Shown here piece after piece: positions 7,901 to 17,045 of a stretch of 31,828 bases of DNA. The DNA lies in the NCBI GenBank assembly GCA_042088965.1, contig JBELLC010000018.1, forward strand, positions 1 to 31,828, in the 5' to 3' direction. The translations under genes were made by a program, and so were the position numbers. The DNA comes from TMED26 sp042088965 (GTDB lineage Bacteria > Pseudomonadota > Alphaproteobacteria > Thalassobaculales > Thalassobaculaceae). A model generated the notes under the pieces. It saw nothing but the letters and a program-made list of their open reading frames with translations. It was not told the origin of the DNA and ran no database searches. How positions within the stretch are numbered: position 1 is the stretch's first letter; every line of letters begins with the position of its first letter.

Positions 7901-8853
7901 TGGTGGCGGTTAAAAAGACTTTGGCAGAGAACTGGATCCTGCTTGTGGGCATGGCCCTACTGGCACTCACTCCTGTTTATGTCAGTTTTAGTGGTGACCT
8001 GTTTTATATGGATGTGGCAACACGCCTGGTTATTTTGGCCATTGCTGCGGTCAGTTTGAATCTGATTCTTGGCTATGGTGGGATGATCAGTTTTGGCCAT
8101 GCAGCCTATTTGGGAATCGGTGCCTATGCGGTTGGCATCCCCGCGTATTACGAGATTTATGATGGCTATCTGCAAATCACCTTGGCGGTGGCCGTGTCAG
8201 CAGCCTTTGCCCTTATTACCGGTGCGATTTGTCTCAGAACACGGGGTATTCATTTTATTATGATCACCATGGCGTTCACCCAAATGCTATTCTTTGGCAT
8301 CGTCTCGATTGAAGAATATGGCGGTGATGATGGCCTAGTGATCGAGTATCGAAGTGCCTTTCCCGGGGTACTCGATTTGGAGAGTACAACGCAGCTTTAC
8401 TATGTGGCGCTGATTTCGTTAGGGGTGTTTTTATTCCTGATGAGCCGCTTGGTCCAAGCGCGTTTCGGTATGGTTATTCAGGGCATCAAAGGTAATGATC
8501 GGCGGATGCAGTCGCTCGGCTTTGAGAGCTATCACTATAAGTTAACGTGTTATGTTATCTCTGGCGCAATCTGTGGCTATGCAGGCGCTTTGCTGGGTAA
8601 TTTTACCAATTTCATTAGCCCTGAAATGATGGATTGGACACGCTCTGGGGAGTTGATCTTCATGGTGGTCCTTGGCGGTAGCGGTACCCTGTTTGGGCCT
8701 GTCCTCGGCACCGCAGCCTTTATCCTTCTCGAAGAGCTGCTGTCCGGGCTATGGCTTTATTGGCAGTTAATTTTTGGTCTGATTTTGATCCTCGTGGTAT
8801 TGTTTGCCAAGCGCGGCCTGATGGGCCTGTTAACCCTTGGCCGGCGGGAATAG
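7900..8853 (+). CDS. livM: Branched-chain amino acid-type ABC permease LivM family
   Basis: A 317-residue integral membrane protein with several hydrophobic helices. Diagnostic segments are LNLILGYGGMISFGHAAYLG (residues about 53-72), the coupling-helix region around QARFGMVIQGIKGNDRRMQSLGF, and FMVVLGGSGTLFGPVLG near the C-terminus. It partners LivH to form the translocation pore. It begins one base inside the LivH stop and is followed after four bases by the LivG gene, which indicates one operon. The substrate is unresolved: HAAT systems also carry urea, amides and betaine-like compounds. Confidence 0.88.
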   Translation: MVAVKKTLAENWILLVGMALLALTPVYVSFSGDLFYMDVATRLVILAIAAVSLNLILGYGGMISFGHAAYLGIGAYAVGIPAYYEIYDGYLQITLAVAVSAAFALITGAICLRTRGIHFIMITMAFTQMLFFGIVSIEEYGGDDGLVIEYRSAFPGVLDLESTTQLYYVALISLGVFLFLMSRLVQARFGMVIQGIKGNDRRMQSLGFESYHYKLTCYVISGAICGYAGALLGNFTNFISPEMMDWTRSGELIFMVVLGGSGTLFGPVLGTAAFILLEELLSGLWLYWQLIFGLILILVVLFAKRGLMGLLTLGRRE

Positions 8854-8857
8854 CGTC

Positions 8858-9613
8858 ATGCCAACACCCTTCCTCAAACTCAATAACCTGTATAAATCCT
8901 TTGGTGGTGTGGCGGCGACAGATCATGTTGACCTGGACATCATCGAGGGTGAAGTGCATGCCATCATTGGTCCGAATGGGGCTGGCAAAACCACCCTGAT
9001 TTCGCAATTAGCCGGTGAGCTAAAACCCGATGGTGGACAGGTTGAATTTCAAGGCCGTGATATTACCAATTTGTCAGTGGCGGCGCGGGCGCATTTGGGC
9101 CTGGCACGCTCATTTCAAATCACCTCGATCATTCATGACTTAACGGTTTTGGATAATGTGTTACTGGCGGTGCAGGCGCATGCAGGCCATGCCTTTCGAT
9201 TTTTCGCACCGGCGCGCCGTGAGCGGCGATTGGTCGACCCTGCGCACGCCATATTGGCCCGTGTTGGCTTGGCAGATGATGCCGATCGCCGCGCCGGTGA
9301 CATGTCTCATGGCGCTCACCGGCAATTGGAAATCGCCATGTCGCTGGCCTCTGAACCTCGTTTGCTGTTGTTGGATGAACCGATGGCAGGGACAGGGCCG
9401 GAGGAAAGTCAGCGGATGGTTGATATCCTTGCGACCCTGAAAGGACAGACAACCATGTTACTTATTGAGCATGATATGGATGCCGTCTTTCAGCTTGCAG
9501 ACCGGATCAGCGTTTTGGTTTATGGCCGCGTGATTGCCACCGATACACCCACGGCCATTCGCAATGATGATAATGTCCGACGGGCTTATTTGGGCGAATC
9601 TGAGGGATGTTAA
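8858..9613 (+). CDS. livG: ABC importer ATP-binding protein LivG family
   Basis: A 251-residue cytoplasmic ATPase. Walker A is GPNGAGKTT, the signature is MSHGAHRQLEIA (less canonical than LSGGQ but usual for LivG), Walker B is LLLLDEPMAGTGPEES, and the switch His lies in LLIEHDMDAV. The AGTGPEES stretch after Walker B is reminiscent of urea/amide-type HAAT ATPases, which often read AGMTDEE there; this is weak substrate evidence. ATG 8858 is four bases after the LivM stop; a TTG at 8837 would give an unneeded extension inside livM. The C-terminal end overlaps the LivF start. It powers transport with LivF. Confidence 0.88.
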   Translation: MPTPFLKLNNLYKSFGGVAATDHVDLDIIEGEVHAIIGPNGAGKTTLISQLAGELKPDGGQVEFQGRDITNLSVAARAHLGLARSFQITSIIHDLTVLDNVLLAVQAHAGHAFRFFAPARRERRLVDPAHAILARVGLADDADRRAGDMSHGAHRQLEIAMSLASEPRLLLLDEPMAGTGPEESQRMVDILATLKGQTTMLLIEHDMDAVFQLADRISVLVYGRVIATDTPTAIRNDDNVRRAYLGESEGC

Positions 9614-10308
9614 AAATCACGAACATAACCACCAGCTATGGGCTTAGTCAGGTTCTTTTTGGCATTGATCTTGAGGTTGGCGTGAATCAAGTGGTGACTT
9701 TGCTTGGCCGCAATGGCATGGGCAAGACGACCACCGTGAGCACCATTATGGGCCTGCTGCGACCGACGGCGGGGCAGATAATATTTGACGGCGAACGCCT
9801 TGATAACCTGCCGTCTTTCCAGATCGCCCGTCGTGGTATCGGCCTGGTGCCAGAGGGCCGCCAAGTGTTTCCAAATCTAACGGTGACCGAAAACCTGCTG
9901 GCCAGTGCGGCCAATTGGCGGGCGGACGCGGACCCTTGGACGCTGCCACAGATATTTGCCATGTTCCCGGAATTGAAAGCCCGTAAACACGCCATGGCCA
10001 CCCTGCTTTCAGGCGGGGAGCAACAAATGCTGGCGATCGGTCGGGCGTTGATGACCAATCCGCGCTTGCTGATCTTGGATGAGGCGACTGAAGGGCTGGC
10101 ACCAATGATCAGGCAGGAGATTTGGTCTTGCTTGGCACGCTTGAAGGCAGCGGGTCAGTCGATCCTGGTGATTGATAAGAATATTGACGATTTGCAGCGT
10201 ATTGCGGACCGCCATTACATCTTGCAAAAAGGCCAAATCATGTGGTCAGGCGACAGTGCCGCGCTGCTGGCAGATGAGCAGGTCAAGCACAGGTATCTCG
10301 GGTTATAA
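9607..10308 (+). CDS. livF: ABC importer ATP-binding protein LivF family
   Basis: A 233-residue ATPase beginning MLKITNITTSYGLSQVLFGI, a standard LivF start. Walker A is GRNGMGKTTT, the Q-loop region includes GLVPEGRQVFPNLTVTENL (a LivF hallmark), the signature is LSGGEQQMLAIGRAL, and Walker B is LLILDEATEGLAP. The usual His of the H-loop is replaced in the segment ILVIDKNIDDL, where most members read VEQN. It shares seven bases with livG and ends the transporter block. A 266-base gap separates it from soxB, so a separate sox promoter is possible. Confidence 0.88.
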   Translation: MLKITNITTSYGLSQVLFGIDLEVGVNQVVTLLGRNGMGKTTTVSTIMGLLRPTAGQIIFDGERLDNLPSFQIARRGIGLVPEGRQVFPNLTVTENLLASAANWRADADPWTLPQIFAMFPELKARKHAMATLLSGGEQQMLAIGRALMTNPRLLILDEATEGLAPMIRQEIWSCLARLKAAGQSILVIDKNIDDLQRIADRHYILQKGQIMWSGDSAALLADEQVKHRYLGL

Positions 10309-10574
10309 TCGCTGCGTGATAAAGATTTTCTTCGCTAACCGCTCACAGCGGCAAGCATTGGGTCGATGGCCGGTCCAACGCCTGTTTCTACCTCAGCGCT
10401 CGCGGTCATTGGCAGCCTATTTTCAGGCGCGTGCAGATGGTTCCATCACCCCTGCGACCATTTAAAGCAGGCAAGATTGCCATAAAACCGTCAGTGAAGG
10501 TCGGATATATTGTTGAACCCTTGCCCCGCGCGTGGTGTGGTGTATGTCGTTGTCAGACGCATCATGGATCTAAA
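10309..10574. other. Gap between the importer and the sox genes
   Basis: The frame of soxB is open upstream to 10431, but that part does not resemble SoxB. A small symmetric element, CCGCT-CAC-AGCGG (10339-10351), lies 30 bases after livF and has no T-tract. No convincing promoter or terminator is visible. The stretch may carry the soxBDA promoter or simply be an operon-internal leader. Confidence 0.4.
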
Positions 10575-11831
10575 ATGTCTCGCTACAATATATGGAAGCT
10601 TATCGGTAACGCCTTGCGCGGCCATCAAGATTGGAGCCCGGCGTGGCGCAATCCAGAACCGGCCCCTCATTATGACGTCATTATTGTGGGCGGTGGTGGT
10701 CATGGTTTGGCGACGGCCTTCTATTTGGCCAAGCATCATGATGTGGGCAGGATTGCGGTCCTTGAAAAGGGCTGGCTTGGGGGCGGAAACATTGGCCGGA
10801 ACACGACTATTGTCCGGTCCAATTACCTGCTGCCCGGCAACAGCAAAATGTATGAGAAATCGCTCAAATTGTGGCATCAGTTAAGCCAAGAGCTGAATTT
10901 CAATGTGATGTTTTCGGCGCGTGGTGTTTTGAATCTCGCGCATTCTGATTCGCAGGTCGACGCCCATGTACGGCGCGGTAACTCAATGCGTCTGCAAGGC
11001 ATTGATGCGGAATGGATGACCCCGGCTGATATCGCGCGTGAAATGCCGTGCATTAATCTTGATCCAAATATGCGCTTCCCTGTTTTTGGTGGTTTGATGC
11101 AGCGGCGGGCGGGTAATGCCCGCCATGACGCGGTTGCCTGGGGGTTTGCCCGCGGCGCCGATATGATGGGTGTGGATCTGATCCAAAACTGCGAAGTCAC
11201 GGGCTTTCAGCGCACCGGCGGTGCGGTGAGCGCTGTTGAAACCACACGCGGTGTCATCGGCTGCGGTAAGCTGGCCTTGGCCGTTGCCGGCAGCACCACC
11301 ACACTGACTGAAAAACTTGGCTTTAAAGTGCCGATTGAGAGCCATGTTTTGCAGGCTTTCGTGAGCGAATCGGTCAAGCCGCTTATTGATCACGTTGTTA
11401 CCTATGGGGCGGGACATTTCTATATCAGCCAGACCAATAAAGGTGGTCTGATCTTTGGTGGCGATCTGGATAAATATAATTCCTACGCACAACGCGGCAA
11501 TTTACCGTTGGTGGATCATGTGTTGAGCGCGGGGATGGCGATGGTGCCGCAGATTTCACGGCTGCGGATGTTGCGGTCCTGGGGCGGCATCATGGACATG
11601 ACCATGGATGGCTCGCCGATTATCGATAAAGCGCCCTTAGACAACGTATATCTGAATTGTGGTTGGTGCTATGGCGGCTTTAAGGCGACGCCCGGATCGG
11701 GTTGGTGTTATGCCCATACCATCGCCAATGATGCGCCTCATCCGTTTAATGAAGACCTCACTTTGCGCCGCTTTGAAACAGGCCATCTGTTAGATGAACC
11801 TGGCAACGGCCCAACCCCAAAACAGCATTAG
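10575..11831 (+). CDS. soxB: Sarcosine oxidase beta subunit
   Basis: A 418-residue FAD-dependent amine oxidase. It has the FAD-binding motif VIIVGGGGHGLATAFYLA (about 36-53) and NIGRNTTIVRSNYLLPGN, a SoxB signature. It also has RHDAVAWGFARGAD, where His184 is in the position that carries covalent FMN in characterised beta subunits, and the C-terminal CGWCYGGFKATPGSG. The subunit holds the site that oxidises sarcosine to an imine; electrons pass to O2 and the methyl group goes to tetrahydrofolate on the alpha subunit. ATG 10575 gives the family's usual N-terminus. soxD follows after 12 bases. Relatives acting on other N-methyl amino acids exist, so sarcosine itself is inferred. Confidence 0.9.
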   Translation: MSRYNIWKLIGNALRGHQDWSPAWRNPEPAPHYDVIIVGGGGHGLATAFYLAKHHDVGRIAVLEKGWLGGGNIGRNTTIVRSNYLLPGNSKMYEKSLKLWHQLSQELNFNVMFSARGVLNLAHSDSQVDAHVRRGNSMRLQGIDAEWMTPADIAREMPCINLDPNMRFPVFGGLMQRRAGNARHDAVAWGFARGADMMGVDLIQNCEVTGFQRTGGAVSAVETTRGVIGCGKLALAVAGSTTTLTEKLGFKVPIESHVLQAFVSESVKPLIDHVVTYGAGHFYISQTNKGGLIFGGDLDKYNSYAQRGNLPLVDHVLSAGMAMVPQISRLRMLRSWGGIMDMTMDGSPIIDKAPLDNVYLNCGWCYGGFKATPGSGWCYAHTIANDAPHPFNEDLTLRRFETGHLLDEPGNGPTPKQH

Positions 11832-11843
11832 AGGCTATCGCTT

Positions 11844-12143
11844 ATGTTGATGATCGACTGCCCTTTTTGCGGACCACGCAGCCATGACGAATTCAGCTAT
11901 GAGGGCGACGCGACCAAGCAGCGCCCAGCCATTGGCGGTGATGGTGATATGGCGGAGCATATCGACTATGTCTATCTGCGCGACAATCCGCGGGGTCTGC
12001 ATCTTGAGTATTGGCAACATGTCAACGGCTGCCGGGCCTATGTGAAGGTTTTGCGAGACACAGCGACCCATGAGATTTTGGCAACAGGTCTGCCAGATGC
12101 AGATCTGAAAGCGCCGCTTGCCAGCCAGGAGGGTGAGGGATGA
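11844..12143 (+). CDS. soxD: Sarcosine oxidase delta subunit (zinc-binding)
   Basis: A 99-residue subunit with CPFCG near the N-terminus and WQHVNGC further on. From this start the metal ligands are Cys6, Cys9, His59 and Cys63. As I recall, these match the zinc ligands known in the Stenotrophomonas delta subunit, and this supports ATG 11844 over the ATG six bases later. The protein is a structural part of the heterotetramer with no catalytic site of its own. Its stop overlaps the start of the next gene (ATGA), so delta and alpha-gamma are translationally coupled. Confidence 0.9.
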   Translation: MLMIDCPFCGPRSHDEFSYEGDATKQRPAIGGDGDMAEHIDYVYLRDNPRGLHLEYWQHVNGCRAYVKVLRDTATHEILATGLPDADLKAPLASQEGEG

Positions 12144-15100
12144 GAAAGCTCATTGATCAACTTGCCGACCTGACGACGGATCACCAGGATTTAAGACTGC
12201 CCCGTGGCGGTCAGATTGATCGCCTGTCGCCGATTAGTTTTCAGTTCAATGGCATGACACTGCAAGGCTATCGCGGCGATACCTTAGCCTCGGCATTGCT
12301 TGCCAATGGCATCCGGCTGGTTGGCCGGAGTTTTAAATATCATCGCCCCCGAGGGATTTTCACCGCTGGCTCTGAAGAGCCAAATGCCTTGGTTGAGCTG
12401 CGCAGCGGCGCCCGCCGGGAGCCAAATACCCGCGCCACTGTGGTGGAGCTGTTTCCGGGGCTTGAGGCGCGCAGCCAAAATGCTTGGCCGCATGTGGCTT
12501 TTGATCCCATGGCGGTGAACCAATTTGTCGCGCCGCTGTTTGCTGCCGGTTTCTACTACAAGACATTTATGGGCTCTGGTCTGAAAACATGGATGTTTTT
12601 TGAACGTATTATTCGCCGTGCTGCGGGTCTGGGGCGGGCGGCCGAGGGCGTGGATCCCGATATTTACGACCGCATGCATCAGCATTGTGATGTGCTTGTC
12701 ATTGGCGGCGGTGCGGCTGGATTGATGGCGGCGAAAGCTGCGGCTGGTGACGGTTTGCGGGTGATCATCGTTGACGAGCAAAATACCCTTGGTGGCCGGT
12801 TGCTCAGTGAACGTGAAACAATTGATGGTCAGGCTGGTGCCGCTTGGGCGGCGGCAACCATGGCCGCTTTGGCCGCGACTCCTGGGGTCACGGTGCTGCC
12901 CCGGACGACGGCATTTGGCATTTATGACGATCAATGGGTGGGGGCGGTTGAACGGGTGGCAGACCATCTGCCAACGCCAGAACCCCATCAAGTGCGGCAA
13001 CGCTATTGGAAAATCCACGCCCGAAAAATTATCTTGGCAAGTGGGGCGATTGAACGGCCGTTGGTGTTCCCAGGAAATGACCGACCCGGCGTCATGATGG
13101 CGTCAGCGGTACGCAGTTATGTAAACCGATATGCTGTCGCGCCTGGTCGGCGGGCTGTGGTGTTCACCAATAATGATGATGGCTACCAAACCGCACTTGA
13201 TTTGTTGGATGCAGGGATAGAGGTGAACGCGGTTGTTGATCCGCGCGCCAAGGGTGGCGGCGCATTGGCGGCAGCTGTTGGTGCGGCTGGCGTCACCGTG
13301 CTGGCGGGTTATGTGATGACCAACACTCAAGGGGGGCGCAGTGTTGTTGGCGCCGAAGTGATGGCGCTTGATCGGCGCAGCGGCTTGCCGACGGGCGATC
13401 CTATGACCATCACCTGTGACCATATCGCGATTTCAGGCGGCTGGGACCCGGCCTTGCATCTGCTGAGTCATGCCGGTGCAAAAGCAGAATGGGATGATGT
13501 CTTGCAGGCGTTTCGCCCTGGTGCTGGCAGTCGTGCTGACTGTATTGCTGTGGGCAGTGCCAATGGTGATTTTACGTTGGCAGACTGCCTTTCGGGCGGT
13601 GTGGCTGCGGGCACGACGGCACGCACGCAATTGGGCTTGGCCGCACAAAACCTGCGCCGTCCGTCAGTCCGTGAAATGGAGACACAACCTTTACAGGTTT
13701 TATGGGAAGTCCCAAAGGGACCAAATGGCGGGAAGTCATTCGTCGATTTCCAACATGATGTCACGGCTGAAGATATTGCCATTGCCAACCGTGAAAACTA
13801 TGTCTCGGTTGAGCATTTGAAACGCTATACCACCCTTGGTATGGCGACAGATCAAGGCAAGCTGTCGAACGTAAATGGCCTCGCAATTCTGGCGGCGCAG
13901 ACGGCCCATAGCATCCCTGAAACCGGAACAACACGGTTTCGCCCCCCGTATACTCCCGTTGCGCTTGGGGCGTTTGTTGGCCGTGATGTTGGCGCGCATG
14001 AAGCCCCTGTTCGGCGTTCCGCGATGCATGACTGGCATATCCAAAATGGCGCTGTTATGGGGCCTGCCGGGGCTTGGGTGCGGCCGCAATACTATCTACA
14101 GGGTGATGAAGTTGATGGTCGGGGGGCGATGGATCAGGCCATCACCCGCGAAGTGGTTGGTGTTCGCCAAGGCGTTGGTTTGGTTGATGTGTCAACCCTC
14201 GGCAAAATTGATCTGCAAGGCCCGGACAGTGCAGAGTTTTTGAACCGCCTTTATACCAGCGGCTGGAAAACCTTGGCCATTGGTAAGGCGCGTTATGGCT
14301 TGATGCTGCGTGAGGATGGTATTGCTTATGACGATGGCACCACCTCACGGTTGGCTGAAAACCATTACTTGATGACCACAACCACAGGAAATGCCGCCGT
14401 GGTGATGAGCGCCATGGAATGGTACCTGCAAGTTGTCTGGCCAGATCTTGATGTGCGGGTAAGCTCCGTAACCGAACAATGGGCGGCAATGGCCTTGGCT
14501 GGGCCACGTGCCCGTGCCGTGTTGCAGGCCGCGGCCCCTGATTTGGATGTCTCAGAAGAAAGTCTGCCGTTTATGGGGGTTGTCACAGCCCGTATCGGCG
14601 GTGCGCCGGTGCGGATTTTCCGGATTAGTTTTTCGGGTGAGATGTCCTATGAAATCAATACGCCCGCTGATCATGGCCGCGATGTTTGGCAAAACATAAT
14701 GACCGCTGGACAGCCTTTGGGAATTATCCCTTATGGCTTGGAGGCGATGGGCATTATGCGGATTGAAAAAGGCCATCCTGTTGCTGCTGAATTAAATGGC
14801 CAGACAACGGCTGATGACCTTGGCCTAGGCCGGATGATGAGCCGTAAAAAAGACTTTATCGGTCTGACGTTGAGTGGCCGTGAGGGCCTGACAGCGCCGG
14901 ATCGTCCGCAACTGGTTGGCTTGGTGCCTGTTGACGGCGTCACGCGGGTGCAAACAGGGGCGCATTTGGTTGCCAATGCAGAGGCTGCAACGCCAAACCC
15001 ATCGCTTGGTTGGGTGTCGTCATCAGCGTATTTGTCACCAACGCTCGGCCATCCGATTGCCCTTGGGTTTGTTGCCGCGGGCCGGTCGCGGATGGGGGAA

Positions 15101-15835
15101 ACGGTTTGGGGCGTCTCGCCGCTGCATAACCAAAAACTGCCGATGAAAGTTGTTAATCCCGTTTTCCTTGATCCTGACGGTAGCCGATTACGGTTGAGTG
15201 ACGATGGCCAAAAAGGCCGTGTGATTGAAACCACGATCACCGCGCCACGTCGATCCGCTCTGGCAGAGGTGATGCAGGTCGGGGTTTTCGGTGCCAGCGG
15301 CCCAGGGCGGCCAATGGTGCGTTTAAGTGTCCGTCAAGCGCTCACTCAGCTGCAGATTGAACTGGATCGCCATGATGCGGCGACTGTTGGCGCGGTTGAA
15401 GAAGTGCTGTCACTGGCTTTACCAGGTCCAGGGCGGGCTGTTGGTGGTGGCCGACAGGTGCGCATTATCTGGGCGGGACCAGAACGTTGGTTGGTTGTGC
15501 TGCCCAATAGTGAAGATGGTGCGGCAGAGGCGCTGGCGGCCTCACTTCGGCAGGCTGGGGCGACAGTTGTTGATCAATCCCATGGCCGCTGTGTTATTCG
15601 CATGCGCGGCGATATGGCGCGCGCTGTTCTGTCAAAGGGTACGGCCATTGATCTTGATCCTGTCCATTTTGCGGGTGATGACGTGCGCCTGACAGAAGCA
15701 TTTCATGCCGCTGTTATCCTCGACGCGCGTGATGATGGCGCGGCGATTGATATTTTTGTTGCTCGGGGCTTCGCGCAAGGCTTTTGGGGCAGCGTGACCG
15801 ATGCCGCTGCGGAGTATGGTTACCAGGTTGGTTAG
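12140..15835 (+). CDS. soxA: Fused sarcosine oxidase alpha and gamma subunits
   Basis: A 1231-residue protein, about 200 longer than normal SoxA. Residues 1-110 form the ferredoxin-like Fer2_4 domain with FKYHRPRGIFTAGSEEPNAL. A Rossmann dinucleotide-binding domain starts at VIGGGAAGLMA (about 187), with ERPLVFPGNDRPGVMMASAV later. From about 620 to 1015 lies a GcvT-like folate domain (GLVDVSTLGKIDLQGPDS; PYGLEAMGIMRIEKGHP), ending in the alpha-subunit tail PVFLDPDGSRLR. Residues about 1035-1231 match a gamma subunit in size and content (QVRIIWAGPERWLVVLP; VVDQSHGRCVIRMRG; FARGFAQGFW-like end). No stop or separate start divides them. It binds NAD and folate and assembles with SoxB and SoxD. 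No glyA or folate genes follow. Confidence 0.9.
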   Translation: MRKLIDQLADLTTDHQDLRLPRGGQIDRLSPISFQFNGMTLQGYRGDTLASALLANGIRLVGRSFKYHRPRGIFTAGSEEPNALVELRSGARREPNTRATVVELFPGLEARSQNAWPHVAFDPMAVNQFVAPLFAAGFYYKTFMGSGLKTWMFFERIIRRAAGLGRAAEGVDPDIYDRMHQHCDVLVIGGGAAGLMAAKAAAGDGLRVIIVDEQNTLGGRLLSERETIDGQAGAAWAAATMAALAATPGVTVLPRTTAFGIYDDQWVGAVERVADHLPTPEPHQVRQRYWKIHARKIILASGAIERPLVFPGNDRPGVMMASAVRSYVNRYAVAPGRRAVVFTNNDDGYQTALDLLDAGIEVNAVVDPRAKGGGALAAAVGAAGVTVLAGYVMTNTQGGRSVVGAEVMALDRRSGLPTGDPMTITCDHIAISGGWDPALHLLSHAGAKAEWDDVLQAFRPGAGSRADCIAVGSANGDFTLADCLSGGVAAGTTARTQLGLAAQNLRRPSVREMETQPLQVLWEVPKGPNGGKSFVDFQHDVTAEDIAIANRENYVSVEHLKRYTTLGMATDQGKLSNVNGLAILAAQTAHSIPETGTTRFRPPYTPVALGAFVGRDVGAHEAPVRRSAMHDWHIQNGAVMGPAGAWVRPQYYLQGDEVDGRGAMDQAITREVVGVRQGVGLVDVSTLGKIDLQGPDSAEFLNRLYTSGWKTLAIGKARYGLMLREDGIAYDDGTTSRLAENHYLMTTTTGNAAVVMSAMEWYLQVVWPDLDVRVSSVTEQWAAMALAGPRARAVLQAAAPDLDVSEESLPFMGVVTARIGGAPVRIFRISFSGEMSYEINTPADHGRDVWQNIMTAGQPLGIIPYGLEAMGIMRIEKGHPVAAELNGQTTADDLGLGRMMSRKKDFIGLTLSGREGLTAPDRPQLVGLVPVDGVTRVQTGAHLVANAEAATPNPSLGWVSSSAYLSPTLGHPIALGFVAAGRSRMGETVWGVSPLHNQKLPMKVVNPVFLDPDGSRLRLSDDGQKGRVIETTITAPRRSALAEVMQVGVFGASGPGRPMVRLSVRQALTQLQIELDRHDAATVGAVEEVLSLALPGPGRAVGGGRQVRIIWAGPERWLVVLPNSEDGAAEALAASLRQAGATVVDQSHGRCVIRMRGDMARAVLSKGTAIDLDPVHFAGDDVRLTEAFHAAVILDARDDGAAIDIFVARGFAQGFWGSVTDAAAEYGYQVG

Positions 15836-17039
15836 CCCAGCGCCGTCAGCGCTGATCTGGGGCGAAAGCCGGGACGCCTGGATTGTTTGCCTGATTGCGA
15901 TGGTCATGGCGGTTTTCGCCTGGGGCACGGTATTTTATGGCAACGGCATTTATTTGCCGTTCCTGCATCAAGATCGCGGTTGGTCGGTGGGTTCGATCTC
16001 TCTGGCGATGTTGTTTTTTGCTCTGGCCGGGATGCTGGCGACATTTATCGTTGGCCGATTGGTTGACCGTGTTAGCCCGACGATGGCGCTTGTCTGGGGC
16101 GCTTTGACCATTGGCCCGGGGCTGATTTTGATTGGCCGGGTTGACCATCTTTGGCAGCTTTATATGGTTTACGGCTTGTTTGGCCTTGGCTATCCGGCGC
16201 TTGGGACAGCAGGCGTCAGCGCCATCTTATCGCTGTGGTTTCGCAAACGGTACGGCGTCGGTTTGGCGCTAGCGTTATCGGGGGCGTCCATTGGTGGCTC
16301 GATTTTTCCCGTTACCATGGCTTGGCTTTCTGAGCGGATTGGCTTTGCTGACACGACCTTGGGTTTTGGTATTTTCCTCATTGCTGTGATTTTGCCTCTG
16401 GCGGGCGGGCTTTTCCTGGCGGATCGGCGGCGGCTTGGGGGTGTGCAAACGGCCGCGGTTTCGCCCACAGGTGATGGCGTGAGCAGGGTATCGCGGCGGC
16501 CATTATTTTGGGTGGTCACAGGGGCTTGCGGTTTAACCCTTGGTGCGCAGGTTGGCTTTTTACAGCACCAAATCAATTATCTCAGCATCGACGTGAGTGT
16601 CGTCACAGCTTCGCTGGTGGTCACAGTGACCGTCTTTGCAGGCGCTTTTGGGCGGTTTTTATTTGGCTGGCTCAGTGCCCGCAGCCATCCCCGTTTACTG
16701 CTTGCCCTATGCAGCACCTTGCAGGCCGCTGGTTTGCTTGGGATCGTCATGGCCCCTGAATTTGATGGCCGGGCAGCGGCATCAATCGCCATTGGCTTTG
16801 TTGTTGGCGCGATTGTGATGTTACCGCCGATTTTGATCCGGCATTTGTTTGGCAGCCGCGATTTTGGGCAAATTTACGGTCTCACCAACATCGCTCTTTA
16901 TATTGGTATGGGCAGTGGGCCGTGGATCACAGGTGTGATCCACGACATTGCAGGTCATTATCATACCGCCTTTTTAATGTTGGCTGGGTGCCAATTGCTG
17001 GCAGCGGTAATTTTAGTCTTGGCCCGGTCGGCCCGTTAA
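15801..17039 (+). CDS. MFS transporter
   Basis: A 412-residue major facilitator protein with about twelve hydrophobic segments. The start of the first half reads AWGTVFYGNGIYLPFLHQDR, and the loop after helix 2 carries GRLVDRVSP, an MFS motif A variant. The second half has GRFLFGWLSARSHPR, the repeated version. This resembles monocarboxylate or oxalate/formate-type carriers, but the substrate cannot be called. The start overlaps the end of the sox fusion gene by 35 bases (or 20 if ATG 15816 is used), so it belongs to the same operon and may move the sox substrate or a product such as glycine or formate. It ends six bases from the convergent SDR. Confidence 0.82.
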   Translation: MPLRSMVTRLVSPAPSALIWGESRDAWIVCLIAMVMAVFAWGTVFYGNGIYLPFLHQDRGWSVGSISLAMLFFALAGMLATFIVGRLVDRVSPTMALVWGALTIGPGLILIGRVDHLWQLYMVYGLFGLGYPALGTAGVSAILSLWFRKRYGVGLALALSGASIGGSIFPVTMAWLSERIGFADTTLGFGIFLIAVILPLAGGLFLADRRRLGGVQTAAVSPTGDGVSRVSRRPLFWVVTGACGLTLGAQVGFLQHQINYLSIDVSVVTASLVVTVTVFAGAFGRFLFGWLSARSHPRLLLALCSTLQAAGLLGIVMAPEFDGRAAASIAIGFVVGAIVMLPPILIRHLFGSRDFGQIYGLTNIALYIGMGSGPWITGVIHDIAGHYHTAFLMLAGCQLLAAVILVLARSAR

Positions 17040-17045
17040 ACGCGG

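Noticed and set aside
10339..10351. CCGCT-CAC-AGCGG as terminator of the liv genes
   Set aside because: Five-base stem with a three-base loop and no T-tract is too weak to call a terminator.
12284..13018. Open frame of 244 codons on the minus strand inside the sox fusion gene
   Set aside because: It lies wholly within the alpha-subunit coding region, has no family-like motifs and reads as the antisense of a well-recognised protein.
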